Shown: positions 11,136 through 23,929, counted from the first letter of the stretch. The stretch: 64,000 nucleotides of DNA from Dichetophora obliterata (GCA_963920525.1 OY986435.1:96828727-96892726), one strand, 5' to 3'. Program-made: numbers and translations. The notes: generated from the letters alone by a model not told the origin.

Positions 11136-14008
11136 CAGGGGCGTAACTAGCGGGGTGATAAGGGGTAGACTACCCTCCCAACTTTTTTAGAGTCGGCCTA
11201 ATTGTTATTTTTTACTAAAATTTTTTTAAATTTTAATTTTTATAAACAATAATTATAAACGCATCAAAGCCAGTCGTACTTTTTATTGCCATTTTCATAA
11301 CAAAAACCAACTTTAGTCTGCTATTTATTTTTAATTTATACCCAAAACTATCTTCAGTCGGCCAATTCACTTTCAGTCGTACCTTAAACAAACTTTAATC
11401 GGCCAACTCATTTTAAGTCGTACCCTTAAACTATCTTCAGTCGATCAATTCACTTTCAGTAATACCTTAAACAAACTTCAGTCGCCAACTCATTTTAAGT
11501 CGTATCAGCGTTGAATTGTTGTAAACGAATACAGTGTTCCTTTGGGACAAAATGCAGAAAAGGGTTCAGAAAAGTAGTATACATTTTGTTAAAAAAGTAC
11601 GGAAATAGAAATGCATAGTAATGCAAAAGAAAGCAGCGGAACAACTGGAAAAAATATACCATTTTTAGTCCAATTGTGCAACCGTATCCTTGACCAAAAA
11701 TTAAAACCGAAAGAATATTCTTATTCGAACAAAAAAATTTTGATAATTTTTATTTAAGATTTAAAAGATAAAATCAGATTACTATTTTTATATCTGAGCA
11801 AAAACTTGAAAATCATAATAAAATGATTATTGCTTAAATTTTTGGATATAGCTTAATGATAACAGTCCCTGATACAAATACCTTGTCAAAAAGTTGAAAA
11901 AGAAAGTGAAATAGAACAAGACCTAACGAACAAGACCTTACTCAGTCGCCACACATATTCCCCTTTTTAAGACCTAATTAATACATTTTTGTAGAACTTT
12001 CTGAGATTGAAATTTTTATCCAGAAATACCCAACATTTGTAATAAAAAATTTAATGATCGAACATATTTAAAGAAATTTTCTTAGCTCAAGAACTCTGGT
12101 GTAAAATCTTTCATTTCATGCTTAACATTTTAATTTGAATACAATTATAATACATAAATAAATAATGAATTTAAAGGATTTAGTCAAACTATTGAAAAAA
12201 GGTCCGTTTTAACTTTTAAACTCGAGATGATGGCAAAAAGAACACCATTTTTAAATCTGCATTCAAAATTAATTTATTATAAAAGCATCGCTTTATGTCA
12301 TTGTTGATGTTCTAATCGAAATTTCCCATAGCTCTAAGAAAATTGACAAGTGGACTCGAAATGCTGCATATTCGCTATCAAACCAACTCATATTTATTAT
12401 AAGTTGGCTTAATTATAAGTCTTGTTTCTATGAAAAATGTGTAATTAAACATGAAACTCCTGACTGAATCTCTTGAAGCCATTGAACTGAATATTTTAAA
12501 TGCTATGAAATATTTCTTGTGCCCTTAAACATTACAAAAATAAATTCGGACTCTGAAGGCACGGATATCGTAATTAGTAATGCTGTAGCATTGTTAAAAT
12601 CTTTTAATTTTGATGCTGAAAAGGAATTCTCAATTCGCCATCGCCGTCGTCTTGCGCTGAAAAGTTTGGATGAGAACAATGCCAACGTGGCTTATTTTTC
12701 GATGAACTGTTTTTATAGAAGAGAATGTAAACTTTTATTGGATAAGATGACCTCACTGATGCGAAAAAAATTAAGCAGTTGCTTAGAAAAAACGAAGCCT
12801 CTGTATGAACTCTTTAATCCAATTCTATCTTCTACTAACTTGACCCAAAAGCGAATTCTAGAATCAATAAAATTGTTACCAAAAAATTGTTTATTGGATT
12901 CACTTCAATTGAAAGCGGAATTTGAAGTATTCTATGATCTATGCGAAGGCGTATAAACTCTATCGGGTACAGCTAATGTTCAGAATGCAATAAAAATATC
13001 TTCCTGCAGTTAACAAAATGTCGCGTTTGCTGTGCACAGTGCCTGTTACTGTTTCAGGAAATGAGAGAATGTTCAGCAAATTAATATTAGTTAAAAATTA
13101 TTTAAGAACCACGCAGAGTGACTCACGTCTTAATGACTTATTAATACTTTCATCGGAAAAGAACATAGTTGATCCCATTAGCTTAGATAATATTGTGCAG
13201 CATTGGACTACCTTAAAAAAAAAGAAGAATTAATATTTTAATGTTATACTTTTACTTTAAAACTGCCTTTAAGGGATCTTCTTCACTTGAAAAAGATCAA
13301 AAGATTGAAAAGTGTTACTATATGTGGGTTAAAAATTTCAAGATTTCTTAAAACGGTATCAAAGATTAACGAAAAAGGCCGTTTGAGCTAAAACTGTTTT
13401 GCATTCTATTTTTTATTGTAAAATCTCGAGATAATTACCTACAATCATCTATTAAAACCTAAAACTCGAATTCTTAGGGCGTTAGAAATGTAAAACATAG
13501 GGTAATTTTTCAATTTTTGTTTTGAAAATAGCGCCAAAAATAGGTATGAGGTTTAGTTGGCTGATTGTACGTATTCCTATAGTTTCAAGTATTATCGTTA
13601 GATGAACTAAAAAAATTTTCATTTACCTGTTGTAAAAGCTGAGAAATCGTTGCCACCTTTTTGGATTCCAAAAAATAATGTCCGAATTGCGAAAAGCTTA
13701 AGAGAGCAGATAAAAGGCCAACCCAAAAAAAAAAAAATTCAAAACATACTTAATTATATGTGTTTTAATGTACACAAGTTTTTTTTTCATCATTAAAAAA
13801 GTTTTTAGTAAAATTATTTACAAAGTGTTTTTCTTAGTCGTTCAAATGAAAAAGACCCCTTAAGATGTATTTATATTGATCAAACGGATGAGTAACTTTA
13901 TATAATTCAACTGTGTTGTATTTAAAAAAAAGTCGGGACTTAAGGGTAACCAGTTGGCCGAAATACATTGATACCCCCCCCAATCAAAATAGCCTCGGTC
14001 CGCCCTTG
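11136..14008 (+). mobile_element. hAT transposon inserted in LINE
   Basis: The left end CAGGGGCGTAACTAG and right end (inverse CAAGGGCGGACCGAG) are typical hAT termini. The 8-bp duplications TTTTCAAA (11128-11135) and TTTACAAA (14009-14016) differ at one base. Removing the element re-joins LINE sequence on both sides, which confirms the borders. It is 2873 bp with transposase remnants at 12519-13233. Confidence 0.85.
12519..13233 (+). pseudogene. degenerate hAT transposase, C-terminal part with dimerisation domain
   Basis: Two open stretches remain. The first (12519-12956) contains RHRRRLALKSLDENNANVA and is typical of the middle region of ZMYM/DUF4371-like hAT transposases. The second (13018-13233) contains LLCTVPVTVSGNERMFSKL and then a block ending LNDLLILSS, which is the hAT C-terminal dimerisation domain. 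There is no ATG at the first stretch and a stop and frame change lie between 12954 and 13018. The N-terminal zinc finger and catalytic part cannot be recognised. The protein is not functional. Confidence 0.75.
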
Positions 14009-14016
14009 TTTACAAA

Positions 14017-14735
14017 CTGCTTGGAGTGTAGATCATATCGGGTAAAAACCGATGTAAATTTAAGTAAAGAAATAAGGCAGAATACTGGTGTACCGCAAGG
14101 ATCGAAACTTGGTCCAATTCTATACTTTGCGAACCATTTGCAAACTATAAGCAATTATAAGTTGGAGAATTTTCACTTTTTCTTTCGCTGACGATACTCG
14201 TCTCCCATCAGGATATTCCAATAGCCGTACAAATAATGCAGTCAAAACTCAACGTCACCATTAAGAGGTGTCATGAAAACCGCTTAGTAATACACGCCAC
14301 CACGACAAAACTAATGCATATTAACGACACAGATTGTCTCGACAGAAACAGAATTTTACAAAACTTGGATAACCACAAGTGCGAAACTGTTATTGAGTTA
14401 GTAGATAACTACAAATATCTATTGGTCTTTATGGTCCAAAATTTCAAGTGGAAAAGCCATATAATAAGACTTAAAAAAAACTATGAAAAACATCTTATGT
14501 TCTATACTATTTAAATAACTTCGCCCCACTAACAGACACAAAGCAAGCCTTTTTTCGCTGGCAGAATCATATCTTCGCCATGGAATAACTGCATTTGGGA
14601 ACGTGTCATGCTGTAAGATTTTGCAACAAACCCAAAACAGGCTTTTTAATATCTTCATGAAAAATAAAACAAACAATACAAATAATATATCCCACACTCA
14701 AAATCACATATCATAGAACAATAATAATGAACATT
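14017..14735 (+). pseudogene. LINE reverse transcriptase fragment, catalytic and C-terminal part
   Basis: TGVPQGSKLGPILYF (14085-14130) is the reverse transcriptase block before the active site. FADD (14184-14195), one frame away, is the catalytic box. Further on, SYLRHGITAFGN and LLQQTQ-like residues (14565-14650) match the post-polymerase region of jockey-type LINEs. Several frameshifts separate the blocks, so the copy is dead. It continues the LINE seen at 9640-11127. Confidence 0.7.
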
Positions 14736-14748
14736 CTCAAAACAATAA

Positions 14749-15861
14749 CCCTGCAAACCGTATGAGTCTTTAAAGACTCTTTTATGACTCATTTGTAGAA
14801 GCCAGAGCCCTCATAATGAGCTCTTATAAGTTTCATAAAAGAGCAGTTTTTCCTTTAAAAGTGGTCCCTCTTTAAGAGCTCAAATATGAGCCTAAAATGA
14901 TACTTTTTTGACTCTCAAAAGTAATTTATTCGGACTCCTATAAGAGTCTTTTATGAATCTTATATTGGCCTTTTAATACTCATAATAGACTCTTAAAAGT
15001 TTCCAAAAAGTGCTAGTTTTCCTTTGAAACTGGTCGCTCTTATGAGGCATCAATATGAATCCTAAAAGACTCTTTTATGATTCCTATTTTTTCCCTTTTT
15101 TTCTTTATAAAATAAACATAAAAGTGCAGAAAATGAGCTTGTTTTCCTTTGAATATGAGCATCGAAAAGAATCTTTTAGCTATGGATTCAAATCTGTACT
15201 CAGTTTCCTCATATATTGTAAAATTTTCAAGATACAGGGTGTTTTACGTTTTTGGCACGTGTTTAGTATTATTGATCTAGAATCTAAACTACTCACCATA
15301 AAAAAATAATATTTGGTATTTTAGAAAAAATCAATATAAAACAAAAGATCTTGAAAATCTTATAATATAGGAGGAAATTGAGTACAGATTTTAAGCCAGC
15401 AATGAAAGTACATTTAGGAATATTAATGGGTTTTCCGGATACGAAATTTGTAGACTAGTATTATTTATCCACACATGTCTGAATATAATATTCAAACACG
15501 ATTACTGAACGGAATGAAATATTTTATATTTTATGTCAATGAACAATATTTCAAAACATGCTTTTTTCTTTAAATTTGCGCTTTGAAAACGCGCAGTTTT
15601 TATTAAATACTGTAAATACACATTAAAAACTCATATTCAGGAGGCTTTTCACAAAACACTCTTAAATTTTAGTTTTTTCTGAGCTCTTCACTGAAGTACT
15701 CCTAAAACAATCAGAAATAAGTACTTTTAAGGAGTGTACGTTATGAAAATACAAAAAATACAGTTTACAAACTCATAAATAAGAGCGAACTCATAAAATC
15801 CTCCTTAATAAGGCTCTTTTCAGTGTCCGAATTATGAGCGCTCCGAACTTGGTTTGAAGGG
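14749..15861. repeat. CCCTGCAAACC-ended element with GACTCTTTTATGA sub-repeats
   Basis: Left end CCCTGCAAACC (14749-14759) matches the inverse of the right end GGTTTGAAGGG (15851-15861) at 10 of 11 positions. The interior holds many copies of GACTCTTTTATGA and its complement, including two diverged direct copies of a roughly 170-bp unit starting near 14830 and 14998. It is non-coding. The ends resemble those of the element at 45053-45877 (CCCAGCAAACC), so both may belong to one superfamily. The superfamily cannot be named from these data. Confidence 0.6.
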
Positions 15862-16401
15862 AACAACTCTGAAAGATGGTAATCTTTTTCTTAACAACAC
15901 AACATTTTAAACATAGAAAAAAAATATATACCTTTATGAATCAACAATTGCACAATGTGACCAAATTAAAGAAAACAAATTTTTATTGAATAATTCCAAA
16001 AGATCATGGTTGTAAGCACCCGTAAGAGTGCAATGAAGGTGGTCGCAGCTCTGGATCACGTCGAAGTTTCGAGATCCAGAGTTGTTTTAAATTTGAACAC
16101 TGCTATCACCTATTTACTTATTACACCGTAAGTCGAAAGGAGAAAACAATCAAACACACTTTCTTAATGTAAAATTGGTTGCTGATTCTGAAAAAAGGAT
16201 AATTTTTTCGAAAAAATAGTTTAACCAAATTATTGATGGTTTTATTAAAAAACTAAGTAGCTTTTACACATTTTTTTTCAATTCTGCAAGTATTTTTAAC
16301 TTCAATGATTGAAGTTATCAAATTTATTTCTCAGCAAGGAACCAACCAAGATCAGCGACAAAAGACTTCCATATTTTTTTTAATATTTTGCTATTTACCC
16401 C
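15862..16401. other. gene-free spacer with small hairpin
   Basis: AT-rich. A hairpin GCTCTGGATC...GATCCAGAG lies at about 16050-16083. No gene was seen. Confidence 0.5.
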
Positions 16402-16842
16402 TTTAAGTGCAGGTTTTCATGAAGCTCGACCAAAAAACTTAATTTTAATTTTTTTTTATTTTTCGATAGCATATGTTCCTAAAGCGGTTCGGCCGATGAC
16501 ATTTGCACAGAAAAGTTATCGCATATGAAAGAAACTCATATTTTCATTAACGCACTCGAAACAATCGAAACCAAATCTTAAAACGCGTTTTCTGAAAAAT
16601 CATGTCTAAAAAACTGGTCTCCTCGATATCTCAATAACTACTCTATGGATTGAATTGAATTTTTTTATTTTAAAGTAGATCAAATTTATTGGATCCAAAA
16701 GCTAAATTTAGATAATATTACCCTTTTTTTTAAAAAAACTTTAAAAAGCGAAAAATGTGAGAAAAACGCATAATAAAATTAAAATGTCTGCAATTTTTGT
16801 TATTTTCAATTTATTGATATTATAGGTTCCAGTTCCAATATA
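16402..16842 (+). repeat. repeat F, copy 1 (partial)
   Basis: This segment runs parallel to 52794-55045. Both contain TCATGAAGCTC near the start, the AAAGCGGTT(C/T)GGCCGAT block, AACGCGTTTTCTGAAAAATC, ATATCTCAATAAC and TTATTTTAAAGTAGAT in the same order. Copy 1 lacks the E1 and hAT insertions of copy 2, so it preserves both empty sites. It stops at the Helitron start. Confidence 0.8.
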
Positions 16843-19494
16843 TCTATACTATTATATAAAAGGAGACTCACGAATTTGATCCAGAATAAGCTGAACCGAT
16901 TTTGATAATTCTTTTTTTATTCGATTCTTATGATAATATAGATTGTTATAGCTTACCAAGGTTTTCGAAAAATGTATTCTTTAATTATTGCAAAGTCACG
17001 CATTTTATTTGTTGCCTACATTCAACCAGCAGCGCAATATAACAGCAAACAAAGCTTTTCTCTCTTTGTCGAGAGAGCTTCTCTCAGTATAACACGACAG
17101 CCATGTTGTGTAGTTAAGCTGAATTCACTGATAACCTTCAGCATGTTTTTGTGTGATTTAAAATAATGTTAATCAAGTTAAGAGCGTGCAGAAATTTTTC
17201 TCTCGTAGCGAAAACTTCATATAAAAAAAAATTTCCAAACATGCTGAAGGTGATCAGTGAATCCAGCCTTACTTTCAGGGAGATTCTTGATTTCATACAG
17301 TGTTAATTAATTTTCTTTGTTAATATCTTGAGGGGTATTGCCAGAATTTAGATATCAGCATTAATTATGTTTTGCAGCCTTGCCAGCCAGCTTTTCCCCC
17401 CTTGATATTGTGTTAGTCTATCTATACGAATATATAAAAGCGTTGTGACACTGCACGGATGTTTGACAATCACACAAGAACCACTGAACAGATTAACACG
17501 ATAAAGGTATCAAACGATTTGTTATTCCAACTTTATCGTAATATGCTGTGTTAGATTTGCCATGTCTACTTTCCATGCCCACTTTCTGCAAAAAATGCTA
17601 TATATCCGACGATTTTGGTCGTATGAGACTAGAATTTGGTAATCTACGTTGCATGGCTACTTTCGCTAACTTTACTAAAAATGGGCATGACCCTCTTTAA
17701 CTAAGTCCACCCTTCGGGGGATAAGCTTGGAGTGAAGCAAAGCGCACTAGGTTTAAGCTCAATTGAGCTGAGATTCTGGCATTCTATTGTTTCGAGTATG
17801 AGATGGTTTCAGTAAAAAAATCTTGCCACACCCAAATTACCGCCCAGAATTAATCAAAAATGTTATACTTCGAACGGTTTTGGTGTTATTAGACTAAAAT
17901 TTGTTAATTTAGTTCATACGGCTACTTTCGGCAACTGTACTAAAAATGGCGAATATATAAATTTTTTTTTTCCGAACAGCATGAAAGTTCGTATATAGCA
18001 GTAAGGTGGTATGCGGCAGGAAAACGTCTGCCGGGCAATACTATACATCAATAAGAATGCTGTATATATCAGAAAATTCTGATCGTCATGCATTGATGTT
18101 TCAAACGGAAACGTCTAGCATGTCTTTTGTTCGAAGGTCAATTTACACTTTTACAAATTCACAAAACGATCATAAGAAATTCATTGAATTGGGTCAGGAC
18201 AAATTCTACTATAACTATAACGTTAACTATGAATATATAGATAAGGAAATAGATAAATTCTATTCCCTAAGGATAAGGAAAAACATAGATTTATATAACT
18301 TTGGAATAGTTTGAAATATTTGAAATATTTTTCACAGAATTATTTTTGAAGCTATATTTGAAAATGTTTTTCACATGAATTAGTTTTTAAGCTGTAAAAC
18401 ATTGCAAAAAATATAACAACATTTTAAGCAAATTAGTTTTCATCAAAAAATCAATGGGGGGGCGGGGGTAGGTGGCCCATGATTTTTAATGATAGAAACT
18501 GTTTGTGTCAAAATAGAACAATTTTTGCAGGTAAATTATGTTATATGACAGAATAAGGAAAATGCAAATTAAAAAAAAATTAAAATTAAAAAAAATATGT
18601 ACAACAAAAGCAACTCTTGGCCTATTGTTTAGTGCAAGTTGAATATTTTAGAGGTTTTTTGAAAACAATATAAAACATTGTATTGGTGAGGTAACGGTAA
18701 ACCTTTTCTCATTTGCCCAATTTACTTAATTGAACTTTCAAACAAAGAAAATTGGATGAAAATCGATTTTTAAATTTCAATCGTTTTTTTTTTTCTCATT
18801 CTGAGGCTTATGAGTTATACTGAGAAAATCTATACTTTTGAGATATCGCAAGAATTTTAATATCATAATAACAGGTTTTTTAAAACATACCTATTATCCG
18901 TACAAAATATTTCCGAAAAGAAATGAAAATTACCGTTAATTTTATTAATCAACGACTGTCCATACAAAAATGCATTGTTATGCATTGAGAAAATTTATAG
19001 TTTTTGAGATATCGCCAAAAGTGTGATGTCATTATATCGGTTTTTCTTTTAAATTTAAGAAGAATTGTTGTTTGGCCGAAGCCCAATAACAACAATTAAT
19101 AACTGAAGAAGGCCGATTAACTACAACAATTTAAGAAGAATATATTTATTTTCAGAATATATGTAAAAAATTACATTTTTGATTACAAATTTTAAAAATT
19201 TTTTACCCAAATTTTTTTGTAACGCTGTTATGCAGGACTTTTTAAAAAGTAAAAAAAAGAAAGCCTGGTAAATTTATGTCGTCATAACAATTACCGTTTA
19301 AATAAGTTATTCAAATTAAATAAAGTAATTTCTTAATAATATATACCATTTTTTCATAATTAAACAAAACGAACACAATAATTTTTATATTTTGAATTTG
19401 TTTTAATATAACTAAATACTTTCATTTTAAGATTTAAAATTTTTACATGGTATTTAATATTTTTATCGCAAGCGAAGCAGCGGGTATTTGCTAG
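16843..19494 (+). mobile_element. Helitron, non-autonomous or decayed
   Basis: The left terminus TCTATACTATTATATAAA follows an A. The right terminus is GCGGGTATTTGCTAG followed by a T, with a short GC-rich potential hairpin just before CTAG. A-TC...CTRR-T is the Helitron signature, and Helitrons leave no target duplication. A second Helitron-like 5' end, TCTATACGAATATATAAAAG, also after an A, begins at 17421. Either two elements share the right end, or a later one inserted into an earlier one. No Rep/helicase frame is recognisable. Two diverged copies of a segment ending GTACTAAAAATGG-like lie near 17610-17690 and 17870-17950. Confidence 0.7.
17115..17270. mobile_element. hairpin MITE inside Helitron
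   Basis: AAGCTGAATTCACTGATAAC is matched in inverse by GTGATCAGTGAATCCAGCCTT, and both arms carry CCTTCAGCATGTTT. The element is 156 bp with arms of about 33 bp and is non-coding. Confidence 0.7.
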
Positions 19495-20143
19495 TTCTAT
19501 ATATTGCTGTTATCAGAAAAAAATTTAAATCGCCGTTATTTGAAAAGTTTTTTTTATTCAGAACAAAAAGAAAATATGTTTGGTCGAACAAGAAATAGAT
19601 ACCTCAACTAGTTATCGAGTTATCGAATTTTAAAATTTTGTTGCCTGGTACAATATCTGTTCAGTAAAATATCTATAGCTGTACCATTATCCAAGTGATA
19701 TAAAAGATTAACATGTCATTTTAATTAAATTATCTATTAGATAATTAATTATCTATCTATTAGGTGGTTAGTGCTAATGGAAAATTAATGTTAATGGAAA
19801 ATGACCATCAATGGTATTTAGAACTACGAAAAGTATTAAATTTAGGCAACTGAGTGATATTTTGCCATCAAAAAATTACTCTTTTGCCCTCCTCTTCATT
19901 TTAACGGGTGTATATCTTCCTTTTTGTGAGAAACGGTCAAACGAATGTACATCCTATAGTAATTAAATCATGGTCACGAGGGACTTTTTTTCTCTCACAG
20001 CAATAAGAAAGTGGACTCGCCGACGGAAAATTGTTCATTAGGAAGATTTTATTTCTATTCGTCCGCAATACAAAATGCTAACAATGTAACATCGAAAAAA
20101 TATTTGCTGAAGTATGAAGATGTGTTGTGTATTTTATGATATA
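19495..20143. other. gene-free spacer
   Basis: AT-rich; no gene, ends of elements or RNA features seen. Confidence 0.5.
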
Positions 20144-20145
20144 TA

Positions 20146-20773
20146 CACGGTGAGAAATCTTGTACTAAAATTTAAAACTTTTCTGTGCTACATATAAGTC
20201 AACGCCAGCTTTGGTTTCAAATCTAGTATTTGCAAAATACTAAAAAATGGTTTTAATACAGATTTGGTTTAACATTAAGAACAAGCTTGGATTAGAATAT
20301 TACAAAAAAAAAAAAGAAAAATAACAAACACCGCGAGATTCGATCACACGACATTCAGTTTGTAAACTCACTACCCTTAACTACCGAACTATTGGCCTAC
20401 ATATGAAAAGCGCGATAAACAAGCATATGAACCGAGTCGCCTAACATTGCGTCACAGCATTGCCAGGCTAACTTTTTAGGTGTTTTAATCCAATTTTAGT
20501 ATCCAAATGTACTAGAATTTAGTATAAATTATATTTAAAACAAAAAGTAATACAGAATTGTACTTAAATTTAAGCCCAAAGGCTAAAATTTAAACCAAAA
20601 AACTAAAATTAAAACCATAAAGATTTTGTAATATTTCCTTTGGCTAAAATTCTAGAACAGAAGAGTTTTAATTATGAGCTAGTATTTGCAAAGTTTAAAT
20701 CTTAAGCCGCAAGGTTTAAAAAAGCAGTTATATTTTGGTGGGACTAAAATTTAGTCCAAGATTTCTAACCGTG
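20146..20773. mobile_element. TA-flanked MITE (CACGGTGAGAAATC) carrying a tRNA-like sequence
   Basis: The ends TA-CACGGTGAGAAATCTTG and its inverse (CAAGATTTCTAACCGTG-TA) match at 16 of 17 positions beyond the TA, and further inward through ACTAAA. It is 628 bp with no protein frame. A tRNA-like sequence with A and B boxes sits inside at 20331-20400 on the minus strand. The interior also has repeated CTAAAATTTAAA(A/C)C blocks. Confidence 0.8.
20331..20400 (-). repeat. tRNA-like sequence within MITE
   Basis: On the minus strand, TAGTTCGGTAGTTAAGG resembles an A box and GTGATCGAATCTC resembles a B box with the right spacing. The T-arm and acceptor do not pair well enough for a functional tRNA. 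It is followed on the minus strand by a T-rich tract, as in polymerase III termination or a SINE tail. It differs from the SINEs at 10325 and 39113. Confidence 0.55.
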
Positions 20774-20775
20774 TA

Positions 20776-23003
20776 GTAAGTGTTAGGAATTTATAAATTT
20801 GTGTCTGATTACAATAAATAAATAAAGAAAATTTTCTAAAAAATATTTATTTACTATTTTTATATATTATTTTTATATTTTTATATATTTAACTAGTTGT
20901 TATATACACGTGACTGCTTGTTGCATCATAAATAATCCAGTCTTGCTCAGTTTCTCTTAATTCTCTGAGACTGTTTTTTCCTTTTTTAATTAGGTATATT
21001 GGCAAAATTTTCAATCATATATGTACTATATAATCGGGAAAAGTCTTTTTTTAGTGTGAAGAATTAAGAAAAAAAATGTACTGGAAGTAAGCAATTTTTT
21101 CTAAATGAAACGAGTTTTAAAAAGTCTTAATACTGACAAATAATATGAACTTGCTTGGTTTAAGCATAGAATGCTTATTTTTTACTCCGTGTTAAACGTG
21201 TTAAAACAAACTGCCAATGGTTAATCAATCGGAATAACGCCACATTTATTAAATACAGTACTTATTCCAAATTGCAACGGACAAAGAATTGCGGCCAGCA
21301 ACTAAACAGGTCAAAGACCAAAATAGTAATAATGGCAAAAACAATAACAATAACAACAACAAACTCAAAAGCAAATTACTTGCAATTTAAATGGTTGTTT
21401 CAAACCAATTTCCAAAAATACAAACAAATTCAGACGTATATTTTCCTGCACACATTCACCTATTAAAATCTTGCAAAATGTATACAAAGGCTGCACTGAA
21501 TACAATTAAAGTCACTAGTACACATACTAACTCACCTGCTCACACATGCTAATACACACATTTTCGCATACAAATTTGTGTTAAACACATAAATAATAAA
21601 CAAACGTTTACAAGGCAAAGAACCGACCAAAAACAAAACCAACTCCCTGCAACACTGGTGAAAATGTAAGTGTATGACCGTCAAGTGGGGGTGGGTATTC
21701 TTGTTGTAAGCAATGAGCAGCGTTGCCAGATTTTTTTTAAACTGTCAATTCCAAAAAACTGTATTTTCAACAAAAAATCTTTAGCCCTCAAAAACGAAGC
21801 AATTAAAAAAGACACAGCTTCGATAATATCGTAAGTATAGACGTAGAATTCCTTTTTGTACAGTAATAGAAAAAAATTCTGTTTTTTTTTATTTATATTT
21901 TTCAAAACTATTTTAAAGCATTTCATCTTCTAAATTAAAATTATTCAAAAACAAAATTGTTGTTGTTGTCCTTCTTCAAACTTACCTGATCTAAAAAGCT
22001 CACAATTAAATTCATGTAAAAAGTGCTAGAATGTAAAAATTTGTTTTGTTTTATAAAAAGTTTTCGTTTGATATTTTTGGTGATGAATTTGTTGTTCTTA
22101 TTCACTTGTTTTGTTGGTTAAAACTAAATATAATTCAAAGTTATGTTTAATTAATTAAAATAATTTTGGGTAAATTTGAATTATTAATTTTTTTGTTATG
22201 GTATTAAAAATAAATGGGGGTTTTAAAGCACAACGCATTCTTAGTAACGCATGCGCAAATTTGTGTGGTAGTATACATACATACTGTATCTGTAGCTACA
22301 CGCATCTGTATTGAATACATGCTGAAAATAAACATTCGTTGTATTCGTACTCTTATGGCAGAATAACCAGGTAGGGCCGACTCGAAGAGGAATGAAGCAG
22401 AAAGCAGAAAAAAGCGAGCTAGTTGTCAAAATCAGCTGTTCATGTCGAGTAAAAATTAAGAACGTCTAAAAAAATTTCAGCTAACAGAACCAACAACGAT
22501 TACCAAGTAAATCATAGAAAATCAACATTAATATACAACTTAATAAAAAGTACGCTTATATGAAACACACAATGCATAGTTTGCTGACAATGAAATGGTC
22601 CACTTCAGTGCTTTTAAAAGTGCACACCGTTTTTTTACCGAGCCGATTGGTTTTCTGGGAAACAAAATAAAATTAAAGCAACTTATGTGTATTTATATAT
22701 GTATATTTTACATACATATTAATAAAAACAACAACAACAAGAACAAAAGCAGCACAACAAGGAACGACATGATTACGAACCAAACGAACACACTTTGTAG
22801 ACAGCTAAAACTTGAATCTAAAGCTCGCTGCCTGCTTCTCATGGTCAGCATATACATATGCAAAGAATAAAGAATACAGTTAAGTCTTAAATGATAGTTA
22901 CCACGATATTATGTACAGTGGTACATACCGTGTATAATAACGAATAAATAATATTATATACCTACTATATACAGTGGCACATATTGTAAGTGAAGAAACA
23001 GTG
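20776..23003. other. gene-free AT-rich region
   Basis: AT repeats occur at 20830-20900 and AAC/CAG low-complexity tracts at 21300-21370 and 22715-22760. A small GTACAGTGG palindromic cluster lies at 22912-22985. The segment 21803-21841 shares a 30-bp motif with 23486-23520. No host gene was seen. Confidence 0.5.
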
Positions 23004-23311
23004 GTGTAGACCAAAGATCTGAAACGGATAGCTTTTTTGCGACTCTGAGTATATCCGAAAAAAATAAGTACAAAAACCTACTCACCCTTAGCGCACGCAA
23101 CTCGACTCATATTCTCTTCTACGAAGCTAGAATGCGGCGGCTCAAATAAATATGAGTATCCTAAGTCATGAGTCGGATCGGGAAAGATCGGGTTTTTTCG
23201 GTTCATAAATACTTATGGCTGTTGTCGTATTGCTGATACTTATCATGCTTGCCGAAATACTCACAATCGACACAAGTAGCCGAATCACTCGGCTCATCTG
23301 CCACAGATATA

Positions 23312-23520
23312 AAAGAGAGCGCAGTAGAGCTCAGCAGTAAATAGTAAGCGAGTTTTTTGTGTTTGTTTTGTGCTATTTTTTCCTGAGCATTTAGATACCA
23401 GCAGATGTGTTATTCTTGTGTTGCTTTTTGTTTTTATCTTGCACAGTGAAAGCTGCGCATGAGGTAAAGTTGTTGAGGCTTAAAAATAAGACGCAGTTTC
23501 GATAGTATCGTAAGTGTCAT
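23312..23520 (+). promoter_or_regulatory. promoter-like TATA and possible splice donor inside hAT element
   Basis: TATAAAAGAGAGCGCAGTAG begins at about 23310 in a less AT-rich setting. It is followed by initiator-like CAGT sequences 20-35 bp downstream. At about 23509 ATCGTAAGTGT looks like a 5' splice site (GTAAGT). This could be the leader exon of the ancestral transposase gene. It is an inference from motif spacing only. Confidence 0.35.
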
Positions 23521-23929
23521 TCATTTTCTGCAATCAGCAATTGTTATAAAACCTGTAAAGTATTTTTTTTATTTATTTTTCTGTAACCTCAAGTTGTCAA
23601 ATCACGTGAGCATATTTTAAATTAAACTTCTATTGCACAAGAAGCAAACAGACACGTGCGCCGCACAGTGTGTGAGCCCTAATACAAAAGTTGTCAATAA
23701 ATAGATGGAATCATCGTAGACCAATTAAATTTTGTGTATTATCTGGAATTTGCTTTATAATAATACACACAAAAATATTTTTAAATCCGCCCTTAATCAC
23801 GCCTACCTCCCATACAACACAAATATTTAAAACGTCATATTTTTTTTGTCTTGAACCAATACAAGAACCATTCTGTCAGAAATCTTCAATATATTTATTT
23901 TTTTTTATTTTTTAGACTGAACCAACGCT

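Noticed and set aside
18006..18314. 102-codon open frame inside the Helitron
   Set aside because: No Rep, helicase or other domain recognised; it overlaps repeated AT-rich sequence.
23312..23330. Promoter of a host gene
   Set aside because: It lies inside a hAT element and no host exon follows; it is better explained as part of the element.
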